Numbered from the stretch's first letter, positions 1 through 12,330 are shown. The stretch is 64,000 nt of DNA from Diogma glabrata (GCA_963693315.1 OY856186.1:287944930-288008929), one strand, 5' to 3'. The notes: generated by a model from the letters alone, not told the origin. Program-made: numbers and translations.

Positions 1-368
1 TGGGTCACGGATTGATGCTACCTAGGTAGTGTTTCTGATTTCTCGACTTTTAAATTTCTCGAGAAATAAAACGAGAAATATTTGTTTCACGAGATATCTC
101 GAGAAATATGTTTTCTTAGAATTCTTCGTTATAAACGAATCCAATGTATCTTTACACTGATTTTTTAACTATGCATATTAAATTAAACAATTTTTTAATG
201 GTAAATAATAATAATAATTTCGATATAATAATAATAATTTTGAACAACTTCCATTTACAGGGATTAAGGCCAAACTATCCGATTCAGTGATATTACAATA
301 TTGTGAACATCCGTAAATCTTTAGTTGCTGAAGCTAGATAGTATCAACAAATTTAATGACTAGTTCCT

Positions 369-752
369 TTACATCTGAACGCATTTTCGGAAAAATGTTT
401 GTCGAATAAAGCTATTTTTTGTAATTCTGTGGAAAGAAAATCCATCAACAGCAACTAATTGAGCAATTACTTCACTCATCGACGGACACCGCCTTTACAT
501 TAATTTATCGATTTTTTTGCATATCACTGTTGATTTGAACACATCTTTTATGCGCAGGATTACTTCTTCCACTTATGTCCGACTCTAGCTGTTTTCTTTT
601 CAAAGAATGTTTGGCATTGAAATATCGATGAAGACCAGTGGTTGCAGATCCTTTACAAAATATCGTTTTACCACAAATATTGCAGTTTGATGCATCCCTA
701 TCTTTTTTGGTAAAATGTTTCCAAACATCATCGAATTGATTTGGTTGTTCAT
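369..752 (-). pseudogene. hAT transposase N-terminal remnant (BED zinc finger)
   Basis: Read on the minus strand, 752-505 is open and encodes a BED-type zinc finger: the stretch beginning VWKHFTKKD is followed by CNICGK and then HRYFNAKH, giving the C-x2-C ... H-x5-H pattern. BED fingers bind DNA at the N-terminus of hAT transposases. Downstream, 479-369 encodes a second typical hAT block beginning MSEVIAQLVAVDGFSFHRI, in a different frame and ended by a stop. A possible 5' terminus (TAGTGTTTCTGAT) lies at about 27 and resembles the start of the hAT copy at 10763. The catalytic part is absent, so this is a decayed fragment. Confidence 0.75.
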
Positions 753-1026
753 TTTGGGTTGTTCATGGTTATTTGATGAAAATGGTTAAATGTTTTTAAA
801 ACAAAATTAAAAAGCTGCTAGTTACATAATAGTTATTTATTTATCTAGAACGAAAAGTGAAACTTTAAAGTACGAGCTAGTTGTTTACTAGTGAAATTAG
901 TTAACTAGAGAAATTACTAGTGAGTACCTTTAAAAACACTTTTCGTTTGAGGTAAATACAAAATTTTATTTCATACTGGAAATTTATTAAAATAAAAAGA
1001 AATGAGTTTTAAATTTTGCTCAAAAA

Positions 1027-1141
1027 GTTGAACTTTAACGTCCTACGACTTTATAAAATTTTATAAAGTCCTAGGACGTTAAAGTTCAACGTTTATGGTA
1101 CAAAAAGTTAAACTTTAACGTCAAGTTCAACTTTTTGTACC
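1027..1141. repeat. Two adjacent short hairpins
   Basis: 1027-1090 is a 64-nt inverted repeat with 32-nt arms and one mismatch, centred on TAAAATTTTA. It is followed at about 1097-1141 by a second hairpin with arms of GTACAAAAAGTT type. Both share the motif AACTTTAACGTC. They are non-coding and look like small foldback modules of the kind seen elsewhere in the window. Confidence 0.7.
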
Positions 1142-1386
1142 ACAAAAAATCCAAAAAATGTCGTTTTAGATATCAGTATGAAATAAAATATTTTATCCAC
1201 GACTACTAAAGAATATATACTTTCCATGCGTATATCTTTCATTGTAATTGTATTCATTCCTTTTCTATATATCAAATTCTTTTTTATTTCTTTTATTACG
1301 CTTTATTTATTCAAAATTCCCCTAACAAATTAAAAACTTGATTTTTTGGTATAGTAATATAAACCAGTTAAAACAAAAACAATACT

Positions 1387-3593
1387 ATTCTAATTAACAT
1401 CCTAAGTCACGATTGTATAGTCATTATTGATTGTTTCCAATCAATGTGAAATCAATGGCTGACACTTGGTCAATTTGTAGTTCTACATGTATTAACATTA
1501 GACTACATTAAGGGAACTTTAAATTTATTTTGGATTTTTTGAGATCAATTAAACTCAAGTAAGTAAAGAAGCAATTGGAATATTTTCAATTCAAAGGTAT
1601 GGTTTGAAGTTTCTCAGAAAAAAACTACAATTCACATTTTACGTGTTTCGGATCGGATTCGAACCTACCCTCGTCAGTGCCCAGCTCGAATCCTTGGGCA
1701 GACACGCTATCGATTACGCCGTTGAGGCGATGACAATTTCAAAGTTGAAACTTCTTCATCACTTAATTAATTTTTACTTAAGTTGAATTTTTCCACTGTC
1801 ATTAGACTCCATATTATGGAAATGCTTTTACATTATATGGGATTTTTTGCATTAAATTTCTAGACAATACTTTGTGTGAATTCATAGAATGGGGAACATT
1901 TCTATTCTAATTAACATCCTAAGTCACGATTGTATAGTCATTATTGATTGTTTCCAATCAATGTGAAATCAATGGCTGACACTTGGTCAATTTGTAGTTC
2001 TACATGTATTAACATTAGACTACATTAAGGGAACTTTAAATTTATTTTGGATTTTTGAGATCAATTAAACTCAAGTAAGTAAAGAAGCAATTGGAATATT
2101 TTCAATTCAAAGGTATGGTTTGAAGTTTCTCAGAAAAAAACTACAATTCACATTTTACGTGTTTCGGATCGGATTCGAACCTACCCTCGTCAGTGCCCAG
2201 CTCGAATCCTTGGGCAGACACGCTAAATGTGAATTGTAGTTTTTTCTGAGAAACTTCAAACCATACCTTTGAATTGAAAATATTCCAATTGCTTCTTTAC
2301 TTACTTGAGTTTAATTGATCTCAAAAAATCCAAAATAAATTTAAAGTTCCCTTAATGTAGTCTAATGTTAATACATGTAGAACTACAAATTGACCAAGTG
2401 TCAGCCATTGATTTCACATTGATTGGAAACAATCAATAATGACTATACAATCGTGACTTAGGATGTTAATTAGAATAGAAATGTTCCCCATTCTATGAAT
2501 TCACACAAAGTATTGTCTAGAAATTTAATGCAAAAAATCCCATATAATGTAAAAGCATTTCCATAATATGGAGTCTAATGACAGTGGAAAAATTCAACTT
2601 AAGTAAAAATTAATTAAGTGATGAAGAAGTTTCAACTTTGAAATTGTCATCGCCTCAACGGCGTAATCGATAGCGTGTCTGCCCAAGGATTCGAGCTGGG
2701 CACTGACGAGGGTAGGTTCGAATCCGATCCGAAACACGTAAAATGTGAATTGTAGTTTTTTTTCTGAGAAACTTCAAACCATACCTTTGAATTGAAAATA
2801 TTCCAATTGCTTCTTTACTTACTTGAGTTTAATTGATCTCAAAAAATCCAAAATAAATTTAAAGTTCCCTTAATGTAGTCTAATGTTAATACATGTAGAA
2901 CTACAAATTGACCAAGTGTCAGCCATTGATTTCACATTGATTGGAAACAATCAATAATGACTATACAATCGTGACTTAGGATGTTAATTAGAATAGAAAT
3001 GTTCCCCATTCTATGAATTCACACAAAGTATTGTCTAGAAATTTAATGCAAAAAATCCCATATAATGTAAAAGCATTTCCATAATATGGAGTCTAATGAC
3101 AGTGGAAAAATTCAACTTAAGTAAAAATTAATTAAGTGATGAAGAAGTTTCAACTTTGAAATTGTCATCGCCTCAACGGCGTAATCGATAGCGTGTCTGC
3201 CCAAGGATTCGAGCTGGGCACTGACGAGGGTAGGTTCGAATCCGATCCGAAACACGTAAAATGTGAATTGTAGTTTTTTTCTGAGAAACTTCAAACCATA
3301 CCTTTGAATTGAAAATATTCCAATTGCTTCTTTACTTACTTGAGTTTAATTGATCTCAAAAAATCCAAAATAAATTTAAAGTTCCCTTAATGTAGTCTAA
3401 TGTTAATACATGTAGAACTACAAATTGACCAAGTGTCAGCCATTGATTTCACATTGATTGGAAACAATCAATAATGACTATACAATCGTGACTTAGGATG
3501 TTAATTAGAATAGAAATGTTCCCCATTCTATGAATTCACACAAAGTATTGTCTAGAAATTTAATGCAAAAAATCCCATATAATGTAAAAACAA
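1387..3593. repeat. Inverted tandem array of ~520-bp units carrying a tRNA-like segment
   Basis: A unit of about 520 bp starts at 1387 and repeats at 1907. The second copy stops inside its tRNA-like part at 2224, and from 2225 the sequence runs back as the reverse complement through further units to about 3593. The whole is a hairpin with arms of about 760 bp and a loop of about 70 nt. Each unit holds a tRNA-like block with an A-box-like CGGCGTAATCG and a B box GGTTCGAATCC. The copies are almost identical, suggesting recent amplification. Small ORFs of 60 codons inside the units are repeat by-products. Confidence 0.85.
2646..2740 (+). other. tRNA-like (SINE-type) pol III promoter block
   Basis: A-box-like CGGCGTAATCG lies at 2659-2669 and a canonical B box GGTTCGAATCC at 2715-2725, about 45 nt apart, as in tRNA genes. 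Between them TGCCC and GGGCA can pair, but the enclosed loop is far longer than 7 nt, so no proper anticodon arm forms. This is a tRNA-derived sequence rather than a functional tRNA. The same block recurs at about 3163-3258 on this strand, at about 1645-1735 on the other strand, and truncated at about 2165-2224. Confidence 0.6.
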
Positions 3594-3718
3594 TACATAT
3601 ATAAAATCTAAAATAAACAAACATGTTTGGTTTTGTTTTTCATTTCATTTAATTGGCGATACAAACTTGTACAGGAAAACATGAATGAAATTATTTGAAT
3701 TATTTGTAGTCGTGGATA

Positions 3719-3855
3719 AAATAGTATCTTGTATTCGCTTAGGATGAAGGCAATTCTTCACTTGGATGATTCCCTCCACTCGCTACACTCGTTCCGGGAA
3801 ACTTCATCCTCGTGAAGAATTGCCTTCATTCTAGCTCATACAAGAATATACTATT
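3719..3855. repeat. Hairpin repeat module
   Basis: Inverted arms of the type GAAGGCAATTCTTCAC and GTGAAGAATTGCCTTC, bounded by AATAGTATCTTGTAT on the left and ATACAAGAATATACTATT on the right. It directly follows the inverted array. The GC-rich centre (CACTCGCTACACTCG) stands out from the AT-rich surroundings. It is non-coding and resembles the other hairpin modules of this window. Confidence 0.7.
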
Positions 3856-4159
3856 AATTGCCTCAATAACTGTTGTTTTTTGAAAAATGTTTGTTTCTGA
3901 TTATTTTGCATTTCACACAAAATGTCAAACTATTTAGAATGCAGTGGTACATAAATCTACCTTACCGTAATATTAGTTTTCTTTTGTTCCGAAAAGGGCA
4001 AACATTTATATTTTTGATTGTTTTTAGTAAATATGACGTTTAAATTTTTAAATAAAGGAAAAATATTTTTCTCGATAAAAATAAAAGTTTTCTCGAGAAA
4101 TCGAGATTAGATTTTTGTTAAATTTCTCGAGAAATATTTCTCGATTTTTAAATTCGGCC

Positions 4160-4534
4160 GCGATTTTTTTCAAATCGGCCGCTTTTGCTTTCGGCAAGCT
4201 CCGAAAAATGCCGATTGCCCAGGATCTTGTAAATTTTTGTTTGTTTTAACTATGGGGGTTGGAAATTTGATTTAGAACACAAGGGTAACCTTGTCCGACA
4301 AAAATTTGTCTGCTATTGTCTAGTCCGACAACCCAAACATCCAAAATGTCAGTTGTCGGACTCGACAATAGCAAACACATTTTGGTCGGACAAGCTTACC
4401 CTCGTATTCTAAAACAAATTTCCAACCTCCACAGTCAAAAAAAATAAATGTGGTAGCAAATTTACAAGATCGCGGGCACTCGGCATTTTTCGGAGCCTTC
4501 CGAACGCAAAAGCGGCCGATTTGAGAAAAATCGC
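4160..4534. mobile_element. Foldback MITE, ~375 bp
   Basis: The two halves are reverse complements: the left arm has GCGATTTTTTTCAAATCGGC near 4160 and the right arm ends with the complementary sequence near 4534. The centre lies near 4347 and contains CCGACAA/TTGTCGG motifs. There is no coding capacity beyond short shadow ORFs. The structure is that of a non-autonomous foldback element; the superfamily is not determined. Confidence 0.75.
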
Positions 4535-4847
4535 AGAACAAATGTTTTCAGGCTCGTCAAGGACAGGCGCATCACGAAGTATAAAATATGTGGTAATCAC
4601 AAAATTATGTAGGTGAAGGCCCAGGGACTATAAGTATAAATAAAAAACGAGAAAAAAAAAATTAATTAGCAATTTATAATAGCTACAAATAATACAATTA
4701 ATAATAACTACAACAGCATAAAAACAGTAACAACAGCGTAAAAACAGTAATAAATTCGAAAATAAGACTAGCAACCATAAATAATTACATATCCATAACA
4801 TAAAAGAAACAAGCTTATCTAAGAACACTTTTACGTAATATTTAACT

Positions 4848-5119
4848 AAAGGGTGTCCCAAAATTAACGCCAAATTGAAATTTGCCATCATTTGTGCATT
4901 AAATTGTTGACAAACCTGAAAGAAAGAATTTGGCAGCTGAGAGTTTAGGGTTAGTAAAAATGGAGCGATACACGATACAATAACGTGGTTTCATTGTTGA
5001 ACAACATCTAAAAAATAATGAAAGTTTTGTGGCCACAATTAGAAAATTTCATACAAAACATGGTCAGCAGAGTGTTTTAACTTCGTCAACTGTGAAGAAA
5101 TAAATTCAAAACATCAAAT
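4848..5119 (+). pseudogene. Tc1/mariner-like transposase N-terminus fragment (DUF4817-type HTH)
   Basis: The element seems to begin with AGGGTGTCCCAAAATTAAC near 4853, a terminus often seen on mariner-like elements. From ATG at 4960 the reading frame gives MERYTIQ, a stop, then RGFIVEQHLKNNESFVATI and a segment ending LTSSTVKK before another stop. This is the helix-turn-helix DNA-binding start of transposases with the DUF4817 domain. Two in-frame stops and loss of the catalytic domain make it a dead fragment. Confidence 0.7.
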
Positions 5120-5337
5120 AAATAGTCCAGAAAACTTCTCCATATTTAGCGTAATTGCTCCTTTTTAAATGCTATTTATTTATTTTGGAAAAAACGACAT
5201 TCTGTCTAGAACAAGCTAACATTTTCCAGATGTAACCATTGGTCATCAGTGAACGAAGGAGTGGATTCAATCAAAGAAGCGTAAATACTTCTGTTTATTA
5301 ATCCCAATTTTTATAAAAGAAACAACATTTAATCTGC

Positions 5338-7996
5338 AACTTTTATAAGTATTGTCACCAGCAGTGCTCGGATGAAATTGGATCCATCATGCCTCAACCA
5401 TATTCTTCTCCCCGTTTTACACATCAATCGGTTTATGGAAATAGTCAAACTGTTGAGATCACTCACTATCATAAAGCCAGAATGCAGAGAGATTTTTTTT
5501 GTCCGTACACTGAGAGAAAAAGCTACGTAATATTAACCAAATTGGTTTTGTTAAAATATTTTTGTTAAAATAACATAGTTTATGTTACGTTTCAATAAAA
5601 TTGACTTTGCTAGTTTTTTTCAATTATGTTATTAATACAAAAATCGCTTCGTTATTTTACCTAAGCAAAAACATTTTGTAAACAAACATTGGTTTTGTTA
5701 AAATTACATGGCTCCAGTTATTTTAACATAGCGGTAGTTTATTTTTATTAACAATGGTAAAAATATTTAACATATACTCTGTTAAGCATATATTATAATA
5801 ACAGAGCGCTATGTTAAGAGAAATTGAGTTTACGAGGCTAAGTTGAAGTAACGGAGCACTATGTTAATTAAATTGAAAGAATTGTTATAAGTATGTAGTG
5901 CTATTTTAAAATAAGAGAACATTTTGTAAAATGTCAAAATTCATTTAAGGATTGCATTTAAAATTAATTCCATTTCAAACGTGTTTTCTTTGTGCTTGGA
6001 TATGAAAAAAACATCTCTTGCAACTAAAAAACACTTTATAGATTGCTAAAGAAAAGGATAATATACAACATTAAATTATTTAAAAATTTAACAGGTAAGC
6101 AATTCAATCTTTTTATGAAGCATTTACTTGTCTTTAATTATATTTATATTATATATTAAATTTAAATTAATAATATATATTATTATTTTTGAAATCCTGA
6201 TAGCTCGATTTCTATTCGCGGAAAACTTGTTATTATTATAACACAAGATGATATAAGTAAAGTTTATAAGGGTAACAAATACTGGGCAAAGATGCAATTC
6301 GAGCATTACATATATAAATTTCAGGAGAGAAGAAGAATAAAGAATCGGTGAGTTAAATTTAAATGTTTTCCGCTTGCTAAAAAATTTTTACGATTTTGTT
6401 AACTGAACTAAATTAATCTGAGTTTATACACTTATATAATCTGAGTTTTAACTTTGAAAAATATAGCTTTATATAAAAACTTAAAATAAATTAAAGTTAA
6501 AATTCGAACTATTTTCTGAATTAAATATACTAAATTTTGTTTACAGAATTAATTTGCTCAGATTGATTTTAATTTGGCAACGACAACGCAACATATTCGA
6601 ATACCATAAATAAAAATTTTATGTACCCATTTCAAGAAATATTTTAAAAGAACAACAATCTGTAGTAACACCATCTACATTATCCATAACCGACAGTTTC
6701 ATTAAATAGTTTAAGGAATCTTAGTTATCTTGAATCTGTTTTATCCATCGTATATGATATGTTTTCTTTTATTAAATTTTAGATTTAAAATAATCAACTT
6801 CTATAATCTATTCGAATTTTAAACATTATTTAATTTTTTTGATTTGTATTAGCTGAAGTTATAATAGTCGAAATGCAAATTTTAATAAAACAAATGCATT
6901 TATTAAAACTATCTACCTCCATTTTAAATGTTAATTACAATTCTTCTCGGGATGATATTTTTATATTAAGCTACCATTTTATAAGCATTTATAATAAACA
7001 AAATAAATTATAACGAATAATTAATAAATAAATACATAAATAAATTATAATGATAAATAAATTTTAATAAATAAATAAATTATAATATATTATAAATAAC
7101 ACTTATATACATAATAAAAATGTTCATTTAACATAAATATATACATTAAGGTGACTTAACTAATAATACAATAATTTAATTTACATAATTAAGTTGTGTA
7201 ATTAAAATACAATTTTCTATTATATATATAAGTATTAATAAAATCATTGTTAATAAATAAATTTATTTTGAGTACATTGAAAAAGTGTTTTTATTTCCAA
7301 TTTTAGAAGGAGTCCAAAGGTCCAAAATTGTTAATTTTAACCAAGGCTCTATAACATATATAGTTATTTTAACTATGGCAGTCAATTCATTAGTATGTAT
7401 AAATAACAAATAATTCTATTGTTTTCAATTAGCAAAGTTACATAGTGAAATAAAAGTTTTACAAAAATTATGTTAAAAGTACATATACCTTTGTTAGGCT
7501 AATTAAATCTTTATAATTGGCTATGTTGGTATAACAAAATATAATTTTTTTTTTTACTAAAACCTATGTCGTTTTATAAAAACGCTGTTAAAAGTACATA
7601 TATGTTTGTTAAACTAACTTATCTTTAAAAATCGGCTATGTTGTTATAACAAAATATTATATTTTGTTTACAAAAAACTATGTCATTTTGTACAGAAATG
7701 AGTTTGTAAATTTATGTATATTTAACATAGCAAAAAATGTTCTAATAACAAAGTGCTAAGGTGGCTGAAAACTCACATAAATTTCTGTTAAATTAATACG
7801 TGTTTTCTGTTGAAAATACTTACTTTTTTCTTTCAGTGTGCATCGTACAAACGGATTGCTTTGCCCGTTCGAAAAACATTCATTCAACACCTCAGAGACC
7901 ATGTTGTTGTGGGGTCTATGTTTTAAAAGGTAGCTGTGTGTTGTTGTGACACATTTTGTAATTCCTTTAACACAACACTTTTTATTAAAAAAAAAA
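5338..7996 (+). pseudogene. Non-LTR retrotransposon 3' fragment, split by an insertion
   Basis: 5338-5506 encodes the C-terminal tail of a LINE reverse-transcriptase protein (FYKYCHQQCSDEIGS, then MPQPYSSPRF, then RMQRDFFCPY). It matches the better preserved minus-strand LINE at 8221-9003. The frame stops abruptly at 5506 and resumes at about 7845 with sequence matching the next part of the same tail (ending SETMLLWGLCFKR), then the shared 3' end and a poly-A run at about 7985-7996. Everything between is a separate insertion. The copy is 5'-truncated and diverged. Confidence 0.7.
5507..7840. mobile_element. 2.3-kb insertion with CACTGARAGAAAAA-like inverted ends
   Basis: The segment interrupts a LINE copy. 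Its left end reads ACACTGAGAGAAAAA and its right end is the complement of CACACTGAAAGAAAAAA, so short terminal inverted repeats are present. The interior is very AT-rich, with many repeated TATGTT/AACATA and TTGTTAAA motifs in both outer parts. No ORF of recognisable type is present. A possible CGTAC target duplication flanks it, though other alignments are possible. It is probably a non-autonomous DNA transposon; the CACTG ends recall CACTA-type elements but that is not proven. Confidence 0.5.
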
Positions 7997-8210
7997 CTAC
8001 CAGATATTTTCCAACTGTTCCTACTATATAGAAGTCAAACCCGAATTCAGCAAAAAATTCCTCAATAAACATTGCTCCAATAATTGCAATTTTTGTAAAA
8101 AAAATTCTGCAACAACTTGATATTCTGTTCCTATCAGTTGGAAAGTTTTCTTCCTGTTTCCTATCAGTTGGAAATACCTGAAACTGGATAGAACCATATT
8201 TCATGTTCAG
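7997..8210. repeat. Dispersed repeat fragment between two LINEs
   Basis: Contains the motif CCTATCAGTTGGAAA twice and a segment whose reverse complement (GGTTCTATCCAGTTTCA) recurs at about 12340-12420. It is a repeat shared between these two places, with no gene. Confidence 0.5.
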
Positions 8211-8220
8211 TTACAGTTCA

Positions 8221-9003
8221 TGCTTTTTTTTTTTTTGAAATAAAAAGTGTTGTGTAATAGGGCTTAGAATATGTGTCAGAACAACACATAAATACCTTTT
8301 AAGACCTAGGTCCCACAACAACTGGCGTTCTAAGGTCATGATGAACGCTTTTTTAAACCTCTGCGGGTTGAAGTCACCTGAGACTAAGAATTCCGGCAAA
8401 CTATTCCATTTGTATGCAGTTCGGACAAAGAAGTTTTTTTGCGATCTGCCAGCATGACAGCGCGGGATCTCGACCGTTTCACTGGTTGCGGTAGCCGATT
8501 GCCGAGTGGAACGGGGGTAAGAATAAGTTTGAGGCATGATGCCGCTGATTTCATCTGAGTGCTGTTGATGACGATATTTGTAAAAAACAACGAGGTCAGC
8601 AATAGTGCGATGATGTTATAGGGAATCAAGCTTTGATGTCAAAGCTCGATCACCCACAATTCGTATAGCCCGCTTTTGAACAGAGTCCAAGGGTCAAGAT
8701 GGAAACAGAAGCAGCACCCCAAACTTGACAAAAGTTCTCCATACAGGGACGAATATAGGACTTATAGACATGGAGCAATTGGTATGGAGTGAAAATTTTT
8801 TTGCATCTATTTAGGAGGCCGAATTTTTTAGACGCGCTTTTTGCCATTGCCATTATATGATCTTTCCAGAGAAGGTCATTTGAAACTGTGACACCCAATA
8901 ACCGAATGTTTTTACATTCACCTGTGGGTTCATCACACATACTGAATAAAATATCTTTGGGGAACTCGGTCTTTGATCTGGAAACAATCAACAGCTGGGT
9001 TTC
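8221..9003 (-). pseudogene. LINE reverse transcriptase C-terminal fragment
   Basis: The minus strand encodes the end of a non-LTR retrotransposon ORF2. It reads through NIRLLGVTVSNDLLWKDHI, then FGLLNRCKKIFTPYQLLHVY, YIRPCMENFC and, after frame changes, the tail with FFVRTAYKWNSLPEFLV. It is followed by a 3' end with a T-run on the plus strand at about 8221-8236, which is the poly-A tail. The copy is 5'-truncated at about 9003, upstream of the catalytic motifs. Frameshifts split it into at least two frames, so it is not functional. Confidence 0.8.
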
Positions 9004-9015
9004 TATGTAATACAA

Positions 9016-10504
9016 ATAATTAATTACTTAGGTCTTAAAAATTACAATCTCGACCCAATAGTGAAAATTTTACTCGCACCTTTTTGGCATATCACGACGT
9101 TTTAGATCATAACGATTCTAAAAAAATGCAAAGCCATTGGGCTTTATTATAGAAATAAAATAGATGCATTATCTATTTATCCAAGAGAATTTAAATTTTA
9201 AGAATGATAAACGATGAACGGAACGTACGCGGACTCTACCAAGGAAAAATCTCTAATGTGAGTTAGTTAATTGGTCATATGGACCATTTTCATAATTCAA
9301 AATTATATAACCATATATCCAAAAAAATATATAATAAAAAATGTGAGAGTAAAAAGAAGACTTAACTTATTATAGTTGTCAGGTGTTTTGATGCTCCTAT
9401 ATATAATCCAAAAAGGTCAGTTTACTTGATGTGATGACATATATGTAATAATCTTTTTTTTGCGTTCATGTTTTGAGTTGATTTTGTTTGTAACTCGATT
9501 ACAACGAATTTGACGACATTTCCATTAAGACTCTAAATCATACCTCGGTGGTCAATACCCCTGTTTTTTTCTTATGAATTTAATCCATAGTTTAATGCCT
9601 CAGAAACATTCCTTGTGTCTGAACCAACAATAGGAATTATGATGAAACAATGAATTCGTTAGCCTTCCTATAGGCAATTGTTTTCAGTTTACCCAATCTA
9701 ACTGCACAAAAACAAACATAAATTTTATATTTTTTTTTCTGTCCCGAAATAATATAAACACAAATTCGTTTTAGAATTATTATTATTTATCACCAAAACA
9801 AACAGATAAAACAATGTTATAATTTTTTTTGTTCTTTTAAATCGAGAACCCTTTTTTTAATTTAAATTAATTTTATTGATTATATAAAAATCACCAACAA
9901 CTGATTTAATCAAGTTGATTTCTATTGAAATCAAAATTACAACTCAAAAATTTGAAGAATATTTCTTCTTTATATATTTTTAAAAATTAAATAAACATGA
10001 AGGAGTAGGAGAGTTGATTCCACATATCTTTAACTCGTCGTGCATATGATTGCATTCAATTCAACAAAACCAGTTAATAACAGATTGTTTCATTTTTTTT
10101 CCAATACGTTTCTTTTGTTTTTCTATCGATTTATAAAACATAAGCAAAAGTAAGAACCCATTTATCAATTAAGAATACAATCAAAAAGAACTGGAGATGT
10201 TCATGTATTGCAACAGTTCATTTCTTTCTCTGTTTAATTATAATATGAAAGAGAGAAATTTAAACGTTAGCAATTCTTTTTGTTTCATTTTTATAAAAAG
10301 AAGGAAAACAAACAAAATTCGAAACGTAAATAGAATGCAAATATATAATCAAAAACTATTATAACCTTGATGCTTCGAGTGGGTCAAAGAAAAAAAAATC
10401 AGGTGCACCGATGATTATTAATTTCCATGTTAATGAAAAATGAAAAACTCACCTATACAGAACTTAAGTTTGTTCTGGGGTTGATTGTTGGTTTTCTTAT
10501 AAAT
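9016..10504. other. AT-rich spacer, no gene seen
   Basis: Low-complexity AT-rich DNA. I see no long ORF, no inverted repeat of note and no recognisable element. Confidence 0.5.
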
Positions 10505-12330
10505 GCTACCTGTTAAATATCACGTAATTTAGCGGGCATAACAAAAGCAAAAAAACGATGTCAGTCTGTCTGCCGGCCACAACCGACGAAAACAAGAAAA
10601 CTACTGAAGCGATTTCAAAAATAGGTTATGTTAATGGAAAGGGCGATGGGTTCAATAACTATACCAGAAGTATGTCAAAAAATCATTAAGGTTATCAAAA
10701 AAAAGCAATTTGATGATCGGCATCTGTATGTGAGACCAGGACCTTGATTATTGTGTTATAAGTAGAGTTTCTAATCCGGATATCCGGATATCGAATTATC
10801 CGGATTATTCGACCATATTTTAACTATTCGAATATCCGGATACTTTTTTGCAATTATCCGAATATTAAAAAACCCTTTATTTTGCAAAAAAATAATCGAA
10901 TTGCGTTCCAAAGTTCAAATAAATATTAAGTTGCGTTGCAAAATTTTTTAGTGCAGTGAAGTGACTATAAGTTTTAAAAATTTTTTTTACAACTTTAATG
11001 TTTTGAAAACTGTAATCATTGAATATTTTATGAAACACTTCGTGTATCTGCAGTGTAAAGATATTTTACTATTATTTATTTAATGCTATATTAATTTTAA
11101 AAAAATAATGTTTTATAAACTTGTGGCCCTGTCAATAAAATCTGAAGTGTTGGCTATTTTTTTAAAGTTTATGAGAGCTGTACTTCTAAATTATGACTCT
11201 GAGGAAATCACTAATGAAATTACTATTCAAAGTGAAGATGAAGAAAGTCTAAGTAGTGTAGTTTATATAAGAAATCGTGACTGCAGAAAGTACTTGAGAA
11301 TTCTATTGCTTTAATTACTTATGTTGAGAAGCAGAATGGAGGAAGTTCCATATTACTGAAAAAAGATTTCTTTTATTCAAATAATTATAAAAAACGGACG
11401 GGCAATTTAAATATTCTAAATCGCGTATTATTACCAATAAAACCGACACCGACTGCAACGGTGCGGGTATTTTCAATCGCTGGTCTTACCAGGATAAAAA
11501 TTAGAACTCGACTCAATTTCGAGACATGTAATAATTAATTAATTCAATAACTTAAATTAATGAAGTTATTGATGCATTTATAAAAATGCATATTTCAGAA
11601 AAATTATTGCAGTAATTAATTAATTATTACAATGTCTCGAAATTGAGTCGAGGTCTAATTTAAATCCTAATTAAATTTATCAATAACTTTATTTTTTTAT
11701 CATTTTTATGATTTGTTACTATTTTTGTTATTTTGTGACTATGTATAAAAATTAATTAATATAGATACACGAAAAATATACATAAATGATTTAAATGCCG
11801 CAAAGTAAAAAACATGCTTTATTTATTGTTTAATTATCCGGATATCCGGATTATCCGGATAATGTATTGTTTATGTATTCGATATCCGGATAATCAAATA
11901 AGTCGGATATTTAGAAACCCTAGTTATAAGTGTATCAAAAGAATGATTTTCATATATTTTGTTTCCCAATTTTTAGAGAAATATTTTCGACTAGAAAGAT
12001 ATAAAACATAAAAGTAATTATTTGGATGACATAAAATGTAGTTGAACATTAAATTTGACATGAAGTGTGTCAAAAACATCGTTTAGTGCGTCAAAGCCAA
12101 AAAATTTGCATTTTTACGAATTCAAAATTTGCATTTTATAACGAGTAGTAACTTTGAATGTAGAGAAATATTGATGATCGGAATTGGTACGTAAGATCAG
12201 GAGCTTGATTATTGTACTATGAGTGTGTCAAAAAAATACCGTAAGTGCGTCAAAAGAATGATTTTCATATATTTTCTAGTCAATGTTTTTGAAAAACATA
12301 AAATTAATTTTTTGTATGACATGAAATTGG
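10505..12330. repeat. Dispersed 'TGTGTCAAAA' repeat interrupted by a hAT copy
   Basis: Sequence on both sides of the hAT insertion (10505-10762 and 11923-12330) belongs to one repeat family. Both parts contain TTGATGATCGG, GAGACCAGGACCTTGATTATT-like text and CAAAAGAATGATTTTCATAT. The left side also has CAGTCTGTCTGCCGGCC, which matches the GGCC-rich end of a related copy near 31700-31760 on the other strand. No coding sequence is present. Confidence 0.6.
10763..11922 (+). mobile_element. hAT element with perfect 8-bp TSD (decayed)
   Basis: The ends are TAGAGTTTCTAATCCGG and the complement of TAGGGTTTCTAAATATCCG. The copy is flanked on both sides by GTTATAAG (10755-10762 and 11923-11930), the 8-bp duplication diagnostic of hAT. 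Subterminal regions are rich in ATATCCGGAT repeats. Inside, 11410-11538 encodes a degenerate hAT C-terminal dimerisation block (PTPTATVRVFSIAGL). The frame at 11108-11314 may be another part of the transposase. A hairpin at about 11505-11665 duplicates CTCGACTCAATTTCGAGAC in inverse. The element is 1160 bp, an internally deleted derivative. Confidence 0.85.

Noticed and set aside
1604..3294. Identical 60-codon ORFs on both strands (MKFLRKKLQF type)
   Set aside because: They are the same piece of the 520-bp repeat unit read in each orientation and run through its tRNA-like block; no independent coding evidence.
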